DNA of 64,000 bases from Artocarpus heterophyllus (Eukaryota > Streptophyta > Magnoliopsida > Rosales > Moraceae). The stretch is from positions 28,131,742-28,195,741 of the forward strand of contig CM046343.1 in the NCBI GenBank assembly GCA_025403435.1. The letters are read 5' to 3'. Below, piece by piece: positions 22,469-36,409 of the stretch. The notes under the pieces were generated by a model, which worked only from the letters and a program-made list of their open reading frames with translations, had not been told where the DNA came from and ran no database searches. The translations under genes were made by a program, and so were the position numbers. Each line of letters opens with the position of its first letter. Positions within the stretch are counted from its first letter, which is position 1.

Positions 22469-25400
22469 TTCTCGCCGTCACAATCTTTTTTGTTAGAGCC
22501 CCTCTCTATTTTGTGTAATTTGTCCTTTTTCTTTTTTTCTTTTTTTTTTTAAGATCAGTTCACTTATTTCTTGTTTTGTATTACTTTGATAGTTTTTCTT
22601 ATATTTGTTTTTATGTTTTTATTTAAATATTTATTAAAAGAGCAATGACATGTTTTTTATCCCATAAAAACATAATACTCATGATGCAATCTCTATTGCC
22701 TGCTTAGAAATCAATAGTAGTAATATATATAAAGCGTGTCCTACCTCATACTCTCCCATAAATAACTACAAACAACAGAGCAAACTCAATTAGGTAGATT
22801 ATTTTTCTTTTGATGTGCCTGTTATAATGCTTGTGCTCATCTCAAACATTAACTTGTTACGTTCTTCGTGTGTTTCGTGTCTAAATTCGCTTTAAGTTAA
22901 TGCATTTATAAGGTGTTTAAAATAATAGTTCAAACTATTAATTTAAACTGTAAACAATACAAAACTCTCACATGTTATACTAAAAAGTTACCATGTAAAG
23001 TCTCTCATATGTTACAGTTTTCAAACCTAAACTGATGGTTTAAACTACTTTCCTAAATACCTAAATATGTGGCAAGAGTGTGTGGTTTTTTTTTCCCTTG
23101 AACTTTGTCGTTTATTTATGAATTTGAAGAATTTGGCCCCTTCAATAAAAAATTGAATATATGGTCCAACTTTTATTTTTTGCAAGTTAAAATACAGTTC
23201 AATTTAACGTTATACAAACGGCAAGTAATTACTAATTCTTCGGTAATACATTTTTTCACGTCCTCCGTTCCTTCCGTATAAAAAATTCATACGAAAGCCA
23301 CTTTTTTTTGTTAAATTTAATGTTATTTGGTAAAAATAATCTCAACCTTTTTTATGATTTCAACCATTTTTGTTGAAATATTTGACAAATATAGTTTCAA
23401 CATTTTTTTTATGATTTCAATTAATTTTACTGTAATATTTTCACTTATAAAATTTAGACAAAAAAATAATTCAAGACTATAAAAACCGGTTGGAAGCGTT
23501 CTTATAAACGGATGCTTAGCCTAATATTTTAGCAAAAACGTCCCAATTGTACACATGGAAAGTTCAAAGTTTACAAGAATAAGAGACCTTTAAATTGATG
23601 CTAACATCAAAGCGAATAAGAGAAATAATAATAATGATAATAATATTGCAAACCTTATCATTATTACTCTATACTTTTGCTAAATTTTCAGGCTAAAGGG
23701 CACTCACAAAAGGTGACATATAAACACACATTTCAACTAACGAAAGGTCGCTCATAACTTCTAGAGCAACTTTAAGAATCAACAAAGAATTGAATAACGA
23801 AGAGAGTTCCAAAAACTTCAAAGGTTAATTAACTTAGCAAACAACATGATTATTGTTAATCTTCAACTAATATGTAGCAGAATAATCGCATAACTATACC
23901 TCCTAGTTCTTATTATTTCTTAATTTGTCTCCCTGTTTTTAAAAACTACAAAGATATTCTTTGAATTTGAAAAACTTGCTTCAATTTTATTCCTCGTAAA
24001 CTTTTTTGACTTAAAAATATTGAGATAAAATAAAACTACTTTAGACTAAATCTAATTTGTTTATGAAATATATGTTTCTTCTCAAAAAAAAATAAAAAAA
24101 ACTAAAATTTAAAAAGCATTAAAACTTAAGATTCTTTTTTGAAATTTGATGTTTTGTTTTAGGATTTTTTTATGTTTTTAAGATATAAAATATTTATTAT
24201 AACTATTTAAGGGTAGTCATGTCGTTTTGTTTATTTTTTTTATTTATGAAAATAAAATTGAAATAAGTTTTTAAAATTTTAAAGATATTATTGTAATTTT
24301 TAAAAATAAAAAAATAAAAAGTAATTAAAATTATAAAGTATAATTATATAATTAACTTATGTATGGTTTATGCTTGATCTTACAAGTACAAAAGGAAAAG
24401 GAGACGGAGAACAAAATTACATATAAATGTGACCACGTGATCTTTTCACTAGTCAAAAGAATAATAATTATGCCTGTGCCAATCCTTTTTTTAGCATTAA
24501 TAAAAACAATTGTATATATATTTTGTAAATAACACTACTTTTTTTTTAAAGGAAATAACACTAGTTTTAATTATGTTTTTATATGTCATGTCTGTAACTA
24601 CCATAAATAATTATTACAATTATTGAAAAAGTTGTACAATGTACCATCATAACTGTTTGTAATTACTATGTTTAGTTAAAGAATCTAGCGTTGCAATTAT
24701 AAAATAGAAAATTAAAACCAATACACTTTAAAATAGTTTTTTATTAGTACTATAAGAAGATTAAGTCTTGATGCAAATCTAATTTTGTTCCACAAATTAT
24801 AAAATGAAAAACTTATGAAAACCAACAACCCAAATAATAATAATAATAATAATTTTGTTGTTGTTGTAAAAGATTTGAGGATAAATGGTTGTTTTTTAGC
24901 TTTTTTAAAATAAATAGTCGAAGTATTTAAAAATTAAGAAATAATTTTTTTTTGTATATTAATAATATACTAATATTAATTAATATATCATTGATAAACT
25001 ACAATACATCAATGATATATTAATTTATTGTTGATTATTGATAAACTTTATAGTTTATTCACTTAATAATTTATCAACATCTCGATTATAAATCGTTAGT
25101 AAATTATGATAAACAAATTTATTAATAATAAACTATACTTAATAAATAATATATTAATATTAATTAATAACATACTAATGTTTATCACTCACATACTATT
25201 TAAAAAAAAAAGGTCATTTCATTAATTTTTAAAATATCCAGCTATTTATTGAAGAAGCTAGTAAAAAATAACTCATTTGTCTAATACTAATAATAATAAA
25301 ACACGGCCGAACTACGTGACGGTAAGAACCAAAAATAAAGTACATCGGCAATGCTACACTTGTCCTGTTAAAAGGTGAACAGTTTGAATTTATATGTGCT

Positions 25401-25727
25401 AACTTAAAAAAATAAATAAATAAACTAAAAAAAAAAAAACAGCCTTCCGAAACACGGCCGTAACGTCCACGTCTCCAGATCGTTCTTTCTCCCGCCATCT
25501 GTCTGATCGTCCATAAAGAAAAGAAAGGACGGTACTGGATAATTTTACGTGGACCCCACGAAAGTTCCAAAGAAGTTGCCACTTGTCTGCAAGTCCTTTT
25601 CCCTCTGCTCTTAAAAGAGCGCCATTTGCCTCTCCTCTCATTTGAAATAAACTCCACCCTTTCTTACTTCTCCCCTCCTGCAAAAACCCAAAAACCCTAA
25701 CTTTGTTTTTGTTTTTTCCTTCATCGT
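22469..25727. other. Gene-free stretch between the copia element and the SMPD4-like gene
   Basis: No supported gene. A MITE-family copy lies at 22911-23061. Bases 24950-25190 are an extremely AT-rich block with repeated ATTGATAAAC / TTAATATTAATTAAT words, possibly a matrix-attachment-like or foldback sequence. The last 300 bases presumably hold the promoter and 5' UTR of the downstream gene; no convincing TATA box was found. Confidence 0.5.
22911..23061. mobile_element. AT-rich MITE copy (dispersed family)
   Basis: Ends AGGTGTTTAA and CTAAATACCT form an inverted pair. The inside has ACATGTTATACT and CATATGTTACAGT words of the family. Confidence 0.5.
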
Positions 25728-25736
25728 ATGCGATAA
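25728..25736 (+). promoter_or_regulatory. Minimal upstream ORF (ATG-CGA-TAA)
   Basis: A two-codon reading frame ends 18 bases before the main start at 25755. If transcription begins upstream of it, it could reduce initiation at the main ATG. The transcript start is not visible, so this is tentative. Confidence 0.35.
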
Positions 25737-25754
25737 ATCCCATCTCTTCTTACC

Positions 25755-28700
25755 ATGCATCCCCACTCCTACGCCGTCGATTCCCTCTCCAAATCCGAAG
25801 ACCTCGCCGCCGCAATCCTCTCCTCCTCCACCCCCGCCCAGATCTCCTCCGCCTGCTCCTCCGTCGACTCCTTCCTCCACTCCCACTCCCCCGACCAGTC
25901 CCGCCACTTCTTCTCCCTCACCTTCCCAATCCTAATCTGCAAGCTCTTCGGCTTCGACGACGCCGTTTCATCATCATCATCGCCATCGCCGCCGTCGCCG
26001 CCGCAGTCATCGTCAGCACCGTCGTCGTCGTGCAACGGTTGGATCGAAACTGTCCTCGCATCCAACGATCCCGATTTGGCCAACAAGGTCTTTGCTCTGC
26101 TCGCCCCCGATGGTGTCCTCTTGAGCTCAATCTCCGCCGTCGACCGCCTCTCCCTTGTCAAGTACGTGTTCCCGAATGAGCGGTTGCCGGAGTGGGCCCG
26201 GTTCGTCCTCTCCTCGGAGAAAGATTCCCGGGTAATATCTGAGCTTTGCCCAATTTTTAAAGGCAGGTTTGAGGAAGATTCGATTAAGGGCTCTGTTTAT
26301 CAAGTTCAGCTTAATGTGTTTGAGTATTACATGTTTTGGTTCGCTTATTGCCTTGTTTGTAGAGGAAACGATGAAAATTCCGATAATAATTCGGTAGTGA
26401 AGAGGAAAAGGAGGTTCAAATTGGAGAATTGGGTTTCTTCCATTTCCGGGTTTTCGAGTAGTAGACGTAGTTTGGAGCATAAGACCGAGTGCAAACTATA
26501 TGTTAGGCTTCTCTGCGGGTATCTTCGCGCATTTGTGCCCGTGAGTGATTTGAATTCGCACCAACGTTGTCGGAGCTCGCTTCTTCATTACTTGCCGAGC
26601 TACGACGCTTCGGTTTTTATGCAAGCCGAGTTCCTTGTCTATGCGTTTATTCATTTTTGGATGGTTGACAATGATTTTTCGCCCTTACCAGTTGATTTGT
26701 GCAAGTCGTTCGGTGTGACATTTCCGTTCCGGTCTGTTTTGGGCGAGACTCCGCCGACTGCTGGGCTGGGGGAGGTGGTGAAGCTGTTTGTTAAGTATTT
26801 GAACTTGAGTTCTGTACTGCAGACGGATGGAAATGAGAATGTTGAATATGGCAATGGGAGTCCGCGGTGGAGGACACCGGGTTCTTTTGATGCTTCAAAT
26901 TCAAGGAATATTAGTGTTTTGGTGCCATCGCCTTTTGTGCGTTCTGTCGGATCTTGGAACTTGACAAAACAGAGGCCACTGTATAGGTTTATATTGAGAA
27001 CATTCCTGTTTTGCCCTATGGGCACTTCGATCAAAAATGCATCTGAGGTGTTTTCAGTTTGGATTTCTTATATAGAACCTTGGAGGATCAGCTTGGATGA
27101 CTTTCTGGATCTGGATTCCAATGTTGATGGATCAACTAAGATCGGGCCAAAGGAGGATTCTTCTTCCCAAGATTGTGGATATTCGCCTTCCTGGCATGGT
27201 TATGTGTTGTCCAACTACTTGTACTATAGTTCCTTGGTTATGCATTTTATTGGGTTCGCACACAAGTTTCTTCATGCTGATGTGGAACTTATAGTCCAGA
27301 TGGTCTTGAAGGTTTGCTTCTTAACCATTTTTTTTCCCCTTCAGAAGCCAATTTTGTGCCATAGATTTTTGATTGAGACATAGGTTGAGAATTCGATCGC
27401 TAGGTCTTTTTTATTGTTGCTTTAAGAGCTTAAGATGTTAAAAGTATATAACGGTGCAATAAATTGGTAATATGTACAAACCTGGACAAAAAGCTCCAAA
27501 CTAGGACTGTATTTAGCTAACTTTTGTTACATTTATTTGAATTCAAGTAGTTAAATCTTGGAACGTTGTGGAAATGGGCAACTTTAAGCAGATATCATAT
27601 GTGGTGCACTTTGGTATCAGCTTGTTTAGGTTTGGCTTCTTTATTATTGATAAATTTAAAGCTTAAATTTCAAGCTTCCAGCTGACTTTGGGCTTGTGGT
27701 TGCTGCATCTCAGAGGTCATGAGGTCAGCCTAAAGAACCTAGTTCTTGGGATAAACATGCTCACTTTGCGAAGAAGATGATTGTAATTTCATACAGTTTG
27801 GACATGATGAATGTTTGGCAACACTTTTACGATATTGTTAGTTTCATGCTAAACAGTCTCTCCTACTGATCCCTTTAAGTGAATTACGTAAGTTTTCTTT
27901 GTTGTTACATTTACGTTACTAAAAAGCTAGTGGTCATTTTGTTAGTTTGATGCTTTTTTACTGAAGTCTATACAATTCTTGTACTATGATAATAATGCTT
28001 TTGCATGAAGACTTGAGAATTGATTGTGTTGGCTGGAACTTCTTGAAAATCATTTTCTTCTAAACTTCTGTTTTTATGTGTTGTCGTTACAGGTTATAAG
28101 CACATTGACACAATCCAAAGAGTTAATTGACCTTATAAAGATGGTAGACTGTGTTTTCCATTCAAAACAAGCTGGGACAGGAAAGCCAATGCTTAATAGC
28201 TTGTATAGATATGTACCTTCAATCCGTGAACAGCTGCAGGTATATTTAATTTTGCCTCCTTTAATTTTCTTTTTAGCGAAATAATGTAGCATTTGAAATG
28301 CTCCACATGGCCACTTTTTCAGCCTTTTTTTTCTGAAAAATATCATTGGTTATTCATCTGAAGCAGAAAACACGCCCTCGAATATCATTGGTTAGTTTGA
28401 TGTCAAATGCTTTCTATGATGGTGTTCGATAAGTCGTTGTATGATGATGTTGCTGTCCTTATCATGCCTTCTATTCACACATATTTGAGGGCATGATTAT
28501 TTTTGCACCAACTGATATCACCAACTAATTCTATGCTATTTATTGGTTATGCTAGGACTGGGAGGATGGATTATCCGAGACAGATGCTGATGGATCTTTC
28601 CTGCATGAGAATTGGAACAAAGATTTGCGCCTCTTTAGTGATGGAGAGGATGGGGGCCAGCAGCTACTTCAGGTTTTTCAAGTTCACTATTCTTCTCTCC

Positions 28701-29413
28701 TTTTTGCCCAAAAAAAATCATACATTTGAATTTGCTTTTACAGTATTATGACATACATTAAACTGACCTGTCCTTTGTTCATGATTCTGTTGTTACAGTT
28801 GTTCATACTGCGAGCAGAAGCCGAATTGCAAGCCATTTCTGGTGACAATCTTGGTCAGAATCTTCAGTTCATAGATTCACTGAAAACGCAAGTGAGCTGC
28901 TTATTTGGTAGCCACGCGGTGAAGCCAGTTTCATTTTCTCTGGAACCAAAACAGCATCAGCAGGCCCGCGATGACATATTCAAGCCCAGAAGAGTTGGCA
29001 GTCGTACATTGGTGAATGTCAAATACAAGGGTGACTGGATGAAGCGCCCCATCTCGGATGATGAGGTTGCATGGCTTGCAAAACTCTCTGTCTGGTTGTC
29101 AGATTGGCTGAATGAAAATCTCGGAATCAATCAGCCGGAGAATGGCCAGGTAGGCCCTACATGGTCTTACGTAGAGGTTTCAAGGGATGATGTGGACAAT
29201 GTATGTGGATCCACAGAGACGGTAAAGGCAGTTTTTTTGGCTCTTGGGTCTTGGATTCTTATGTTGGGTACGACAGTGGTGAAGCTAATGAGAAAACATG
29301 GTCTAAGGGTGAACCTTAGGATCTTAGCATCAAAGAAGGTCATCATGGTTTTGCTTTTGTATGCTGTATTTAGCATACTGAGGAGAGTTTTTGGACATTT
29401 TCGCAGGGTGTAG
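25755..29413 (+). CDS. SMPD4-like (neutral sphingomyelinase 3 family) membrane protein
   Basis: Four exons join in frame: 25755-27311, 28093-28239, 28556-28672 and 28799-29413, all with GT-AG introns falling between codons, giving 811 residues. The N-terminal 60 residues are Ser/Leu-rich with a DSLSKS...SSTPAQISSACSS segment. The long first exon includes VWISYIEPW, and a KYKGDWMKRP motif lies in the last exon. The C-terminus has two hydrophobic helices (FLALGSWILMLG... and VIMVLLLYAVF) followed by Arg-rich residues, so the protein is probably tail-anchored in a membrane. Overall order and length match plant proteins annotated as sphingomyelin phosphodiesterase 4, a family linked in animals to ER and nuclear-envelope membranes; catalytic activity in plants is not established by this sequence. 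The first exon starts GC- and C-rich, unlike the rest. It is convergent with the glycosyltransferase gene. Confidence 0.72.
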
Positions 29414-31534
29414 ATAAGAGTGGAAAAGGAATTTTGAAAAAGGAAAGAAAAGGAAAAGATGGTTTATATGGTATTGGGATTTGGGGAATACGTTTATTTT
29501 TTTACATCTTCATGGAGTTTTGTTTGCCAACTTGTAAGTAACTGTGATATGTGCAGCATGAAAAGGTGTACAAGTTTTTTTTGTTTCTTAATACATGTTT
29601 TTGGTAATTTTCCTCCCTGGTATTATCATTTATGTACGTCCGTTTTCTTTTTGAAAAATGTTGTGGAGTAATGACTGGTATTTTGCAGCAATAAGCTTGA
29701 TGAGTTCAAATTGAAAACATTGAAAAGGGCGAAAAGAAAAATATTGCGGGAAGACTAATCAAATGTGTGTGCACTGAGGGCATGTTGAGCCACCCAAAGA
29801 CTAATCAAGTACCGTACTCGCAGGCGCAAATATTTACTTTTGAGATCCTTAAAATTATTTATTCAACGTTTAAACATTTAACTACAGACTCGCCATAATA
29901 GTCTATTATCGGTACCCCACTCACTAGCGGGAAAATTATCAGTTGAATCAACGTGATGGGTTTTTTTATTCCATTTGTTGCTAGTAATAGGTTGGCATAT
30001 AATTCCCAAGCTTGGTCAAACAAAAACTCTGAAAGATCTTTCGGATAATTGAAATGTTTCGAGGACGGTCCAAGTTTATCATACTTTTCTGTAGGGACCA
30101 GGATGGTTCAAGGAAGAATGCTTCCCCTTCAGACCCGAGAGAGAGAGACAGAGAGAGAGAGAGAAGCAAGCGTGCTTCATTTCACAGTGTCCTCGGCCAC
30201 TTTTCCCCACCAATAAAGAAAGCTTACCCTCCCATCTATTTCTCCACGTGTCCAACCCAATTCCTAAGGTCCAAGCTAAATGATATAATTTCATTTGCAC
30301 TTGAGTTTACGTTAACAAATAGAACAATCTGCCTTGTAAATCCTGTTTCTGCTCAAAACTATTCAACCCTTTGGATTTACTTTAGATGTGGCTATCGAGT
30401 CCTGACAACATGGAAGCTCGAAATTTTCTTTTAATAGAAGTAGCTTACATCCTAAGTTTGACTCACACACGTTAATTATTCAACACACATTTTGAAAAGA
30501 ATACAGGTTTAGATCTAAAGGGCATACACAAGTTAGTTAAAAAAAAAAACATGCACCCGACCACATTTGTGTAAAATATGAGGTTGATAGACACGTATCT
30601 TGCTTGAGTATAAGTTAGCTAGAAAGAGAATTCTCTGTTGTCTTTTCTATTGAACTCCGAAAACTTGACCTATTTTGATCCCCTGAAAAAAAAAAGCATG
30701 GAATGAGAGAAAGATTAGTTATGCTGAAGTTAGATTGCAACAAACATTAACAAAAACAGATCACAACATCCTCTAAAAACAAGAACCAAATATAAATGAT
30801 ACAGCCTACGAGGAAAGAGAAATAGATTACAAAATACAAGGTACGAGGAAAGAACAATACGCCCTACATAAAGCATGAGTTTGGCTATAAGCTTTTTCTT
30901 TAGAACTAACATCAATACATGTTTTCACTAAATAATGGGTGTTCGTAGTTGATGATGAGGTATCAGTTAAAATAAATTTATGAGCTTTCATGACAAGACA
31001 GATGCTACCTTGAGTTCCAAACAATGCAAAACCTCTTAGCTAGATGTACTTCGATTTTGTCAGGATATTCAAGATGTGGGGTCTAATTTACTGTGCTGAA
31101 CAATTTTTTTTAAATGCTTACTCAGAAGAAGCAAAACCAATCATTAGTAGTGAACAGAGACGGAAAATATTTTCCACCAAAAAGAAAATCGAAATATGGT
31201 GGCGCAAAAGCACAGTCATAAACATGCCAGTAGAACATAATTTGCATAACAATAAAGTGAGTCATTAACTGTTATACCTGCAACACGACTTCTCACACTG
31301 AAGGCACCAATCTTCAATCGATTTTAAATCACATATTGGGTTGAGCGTTTGGGTCAGTGAACACGAAACCAGGTTTAATGCAATAACTGCTATGTTGAAT
31401 TCCTCTATTTGTAGTAACATCATGAGCCACTCGATCCGGTGCTGTGGAAGCAAAGTGATAAGCTCCTCGCTAGTCGGTACTTGTGGTTATCGAAAACTCT
31501 GTGGAAACTTGGTGATGTGTATCTTGATAATCTA
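29414..31534. other. Convergent intergenic region
   Basis: Lies between two convergent genes, so both 3' UTRs fall here; exact polyadenylation sites could not be placed. A (GA)n-rich run is at about 30138-30164. No further gene is supported. Confidence 0.55.
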
Positions 31535-34500
31535 CTACAACTCTGAGATTTGAATCTGGTTTAACCTGTTAAACCAGATGGAATGTAGAATCATGTGGAA
31601 AAGATCATGCTTTATTGGTCTTGGGTTCCAAAGAAAATGCTTCTGCACCATCTTCACATTAGTTTGCATATTAAGATATCTTCTCAATGGAATAGCCAAT
31701 AAGATCTCCTTCAATTTGGGAATGTCCTTCTCAGCCACAAGCACGGAAAAAGAGCTCCAATCTAGCACCTCACTAAGAGGAAGGACAAAGTTGTCTGCAA
31801 TAATCACCGGAACGCATTCATAATAGATGGCCTCAGTGATCCTGGGGCTGTTGACTTCATATCCCATTGGGCATATACAATATTTACTTGATTTCATGTG
31901 TTGAATGTAAGACATCTTCCGGGCAACTCGAGCAGGTAAAGGACCATAAATTTTCATGTCTTCATCTTTGTCATGCCAATGCTTGAGTAGCGTTGGACGT
32001 ACTCTGCCGTGCATGTTACCAGCAAAAAAAGCGAGGATAGGGCGCTGTGACACTCTCTTCCCACCAACATTTCTAAGTGGCCTCCTTGGAGTCCTTATAG
32101 TAGTTTCTGGCAGGGAAACATCCTTTCCAAGAACAAAGATCCCTTCCGAAAGATCAGCATTGCATAGAGCCTTTATGGTGTTTTTACTTAGTTCCTTGTG
32201 CCCATTTACTGTGTAAGGGCCCTGCAAAACGTTAAATTAATAAAGATAAAAAGAATCTACTAATCTATCGTGAAGGATTCATTATCATTCTTGACTTCAT
32301 AACTAAATCAACGGAAGCTTATATGCAGCAGGTACACCGAACACAAATCTTATTTATCAGGATCATTCACACTCGTGCACTGACTTCTAACTCTTGTACG
32401 TAACTTGAACCCCAATCCATAGAGAACCACAATGTCACATGTTTCAAGGACAAGGTCTAAGGTATCACATTTGCAACTAAGGTATGAAATTACTACTGCA
32501 TATTCAGCAAGGCTTCTTCCATCTTGAAGCTTGCAACTGGCTTCTTTACGCCAGGTGCTCGTGGTGTTTAAAGAACAGATATTGAGTTCCCTGAAATATT
32601 TTGCAGATGGGCATCTCCAAAAGCAGATATTTTCAATGAAAAAAAGATATTGATGAAATTTTACAATAAAATAATCTTCTTCCTTCTCCTTGCCCACACA
32701 AATCTTGATTGACAATTCAAATTATGTACCGCTAAAATCTTTAGCATTAAAGTAACATATACAGTAGCCTAAGGGCTCTCAGGAATTTTATGAACGTTGC
32801 AATAATTTTTCTGACATCCTCTAACATCACACATATTTGCTCTACATGTTTAAAAGAGTGAACACATTATGGTTGCTCTTCACTGTAAAGCAACTACACG
32901 GTGTAACCGAAATTTCTTTGCAAAGTGGAGGACAAAAAACTTAACAGAATGCCAATAAATTAAAACTAAAAACAATTTAATATTTTCCTAGTGTACATAT
33001 CTAAGGGACTAAATAGTATCAAGAAAACTCTGAAATGCAACTGTATTCCAAGTGCTTTAAGTTTATCGACAAAAAAATTTAACCAGCATAACAGACAACA
33101 ACTACTGATACAAAAAAATTAAACGTACCCAGTCATGACAAGCAACAAGAAAGTGATCCAACCCATGCGTGCGATTCCAGAAAGGATATTTTGCAGCAAT
33201 GTTGTTCACATAGTTCCTTAGGAAAACTGATAATGGATTCAGATTGTGTGAGTCAGGCTTATAAAGAGCCAGTTCCAGTTGGCGTGCACTGTATGGCAGA
33301 TAAAATAAGTGAGCCTTTTCAGGGTCCCTGGTGACAAACTGCCTGTTTCCCTCTATCAACCTCATAAACCACCCTTCAGAAGCATAGATTCCACGGAGTT
33401 GTGGTTGGTGAAAAATGGGCCTCGCTCCATCAGGATAAATATAAACTTTAAGTATCATCTCCATCAATTCGTAGCTCCTAAATTTAGGAAAGATACGGCT
33501 TTAAGTTGCAGAGAATAATTCCGTTGGAAAATGGCAAAAATATCCTGTATGCATATCAGGTGTCTTTGTCGTAATTAATGTGGTATACGGCGGAGTTTTA
33601 TGTGTTTGTAATTTGAATGCAATGATTATAAATTAGGTGTTCTATACTGTCTGTCTTTCTCCACCTACAGATGGATCAACAATAAGAATTTAACTCCAAA
33701 GAAACCACCTTCCGATAATGTCCAAAGGATGGGTGTGAACGTAAAATTCCACAGCTATCTTTCTCATTGCACAAGGTTCACTTCACACCAATAGATTCTA
33801 CTAGTGGTGAACTACAGTTTTCATAGATCTACCTATTTTAGAAGTATTTGATGGATGGCAAGGTCGGAACCATAAGAACACAAAAATAAGACGTATCTAA
33901 AAGAATCCCATCTTAATTTTCATATAATTTCTAAATGGGGTGGGGACTAAATTAATTTAAAAATATGGAACATCAGATTTTTTTTTTTAAATGTTAAAGC
34001 CGTTGACATCATCTTATGTTTCTGATATATGCATGACAACCCCAGGAAAATAGCCTCAAATCAAAAAAGCACATCCATTTCTTCCTGAGACTTCATACAT
34101 CCTACATTTAAACATCTTATTTTTTTACCTTAAAGGATATATATTAACTTTTAGAATGAGTCACAAATGGAATAAAATTTATGACACTTATGTAGAGTAA
34201 ATAACATTGGTTAAGTAACTCACCTTTTGAACATGGAAACATTCCGAAATAAGGGGGGGTATAATTCTGGATCATCAGTAACCAGTGGGGCATGCACGAT
34301 CTCCTTTTTTGCATACTCGAGTGCCTCATTAGGTTTCAAGGACCAAATGAATTTCTGTGATATATGTTAGAAACCAGACACACTATTGAAATAGCTTCCT
34401 TTATCCTACTTCCAAGGGAAACAATATAATCTTTTTTTTTTTTTTGAAGAAGAAGAATTATTCTTGATTTGTACCTGCAAGTGATAAGGTACACTTCTTC

Positions 34501-34897
34501 TACTAGGAGGAGGAGGAGTTGCGGTTGTCTTGGCATTTACTTTAATGTCTTTCCTCCTCCTTCTAGATACAGATTTTCTCCTCTCGGTAACTGTAAGATT
34601 CTCAGCTGGCTCTACTGGCACCGATAGGCTTAACTCAGGATGAGAACTCGGCAAAACATTGGTGACGATTGACTTGGTGACTCTCTCACTCAACCCCATT
34701 TCACCATTCAAAGGTTCATCCCATGAAATTACAGGCTGAGAGATGAACCACATCCTTGTGAACATTTGCAGCATGACACCAGCTACAGTCATTATGGCCC
34801 CAGCAAAGAAAAGTTTTCCCCAATCGATTCTGTACCCGGCACAATGCCGGAAGAGTTGTTTCATCATGATGGTAGCACGGTGCCATCGCAATACCAT
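31535..34897 (-). CDS. Exostosin-family (GT47) glycosyltransferase
   Basis: Four coding exons on the minus strand: 34897-34475, 34354-34224, 33477-33129 and 32221-31535. They join in frame (including a codon split across exons 2 and 3) to 529 residues. Residues 28-46 form a single membrane anchor after a short basic cytoplasmic tail, the type II topology of Golgi glycosyltransferases. A Ser/Pro/Arg-rich stem follows (about 60-140). The exostosin domain runs from about 185 to 490, with SYELMEMILKVYIY, the HDW/GPYTVNGH junction, ILAFFAGNMHGRVRP, and the conserved PRITEAIYYECVPVIIAD nucleotide-sugar region. Plant members build cell-wall glycans such as xylan, xyloglucan or pectin, but donor and acceptor cannot be read from this sequence. 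The start at 34897 precedes the anchor by a normal distance. A 5' UTR exon likely lies near 36094-36300. Confidence 0.93.
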
Positions 34898-36093
34898 TTT
34901 TCATGTCATTGTGGTGGAAGATCCTAAAGCTCAATAGCGTTTAAGACCATATCATCACGACCATATTTTGATCTGGACGTCTACACTATGGTGTCTAATT
35001 TAAAAATTATTTTGGTTGCATAACAAGTCCACCTGAATTCATAAATTGAAGAATCAAGAAATGAAAAGACGACTTCCAGCTTCAATGATGAATTAAAAAT
35101 ATTGAGACAAGAGACTTCAAGATGGTTAAATAAAAATTAGGTCAAGCTTGTTCAATTGTCAAAGACGTATTCATTGTCATTTATTATACTTCTCAATATG
35201 AAGGCCTAAATACCAATTCATACGCTTCTAGGTGCAAGTACTTTAATATTGCATTAATTTAAGATTGCCTTCAGTGGTCATCCGTACAGGTATAACTAAT
35301 CCAAATAATGACACAATACATCCAAATTACTGTATAACACAAATAATTCTAAATATTTGCCTTCCGATACATTCTAGCATACAACTTAGCTGAACCATCT
35401 TTTTTTTTTTTTTGGCTAATAGAAAACGAAGATAATAACATTAAATCTTATTAACTATTCAATCATTTTCCAAAACTCAGATTCAATCTGCTGAAGCAAA
35501 CTATCAAAGTCAACAGCTCAGCATTAGTTACTTGATCCAAGTGATCTTTCTGACCATCTAACCAAATATGAAATAGATCTATAATCGAAATCAGTGTCAT
35601 TAATTAAGTCTAATGATATTAACTTCTGAAAGTAAATAATCCAGTTCTGGTGCCAATTATTGGTATTACACGGATTCCGTACCATTTCTGACTGCGAAGC
35701 CATATATACATACATATATATATATATGCATGTATGTATGCATAACTAAAGCTATATATACTTGAATTGATTCAGTTTATGATCTATATGGATCCAAGCA
35801 AAATCTGATCGCCAAATTCTCAAACTATTCCTAATCCTATCGTTGAGATTTACATTCTTTCTACTCTGGGTCAAAAAATCCAAATTTTACAATATCGCCA
35901 ACACAAATTTTCAATTTCTATTTTTGAAATTCGGATCTGAGAACCAGAGGTTGTGAAAGAAACGCAGATAGAAAAATATATCGAAACAGTTAATACTATC
36001 AACAACCAACAACGAACAAGAACAATATTCAATCAAGTGAAAAAACAAAAATAAGAAAAAAGTTGAGAGAAATTGAAAACGAAGTGGTCGTAC

Positions 36094-36300
36094 CTTGATG
36101 GATCGAGAATTGTGAATGGAAAAGAGCAGAAACGAGCTAGAATTGGCTGAGACTGAAAAAAGAATGAAGAAAAAGGCTCTGAATCTGGGAATGGAATTAT
36201 ATGAAAAGGAGAAAAAGTGAAGGTGAAGACGAAGGAGCCTCGGCAAGCCAAAAAAAAAAAATAGAGAGAGATAGAGAGAGAGGTGTTGGATGGAGGGAAA
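36094..36300 (-). other. Probable 5' UTR exon of the glycosyltransferase gene
   Basis: On the minus strand a good donor (CAAG|GTACGACC) ends this block at 36094. An acceptor-like TTTAG sits at 34924-34928, just before the start codon exon, implying a 1.2-kb leader intron. The block is pyrimidine-rich on the minus strand, as plant leaders often are. The upstream limit is a guess. Confidence 0.4.
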
Positions 36301-36409
36301 CAGAGGGACTGGCGAGACGGACCGTGACGGTTCTTGTACGTAAGGAAATGCGTGTAGTCTGTACATGGGCATTTCTTGTTTGCTCTTTCCCATTGACTAT
36401 AATAATTTG

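Noticed and set aside
35911..36393. 160-codon minus-strand open frame rich in Phe and Ser
   Set aside because: It is the pyrimidine-rich leader region of the glycosyltransferase gene, lacks any domain, and runs across the predicted splice donor at 36093.
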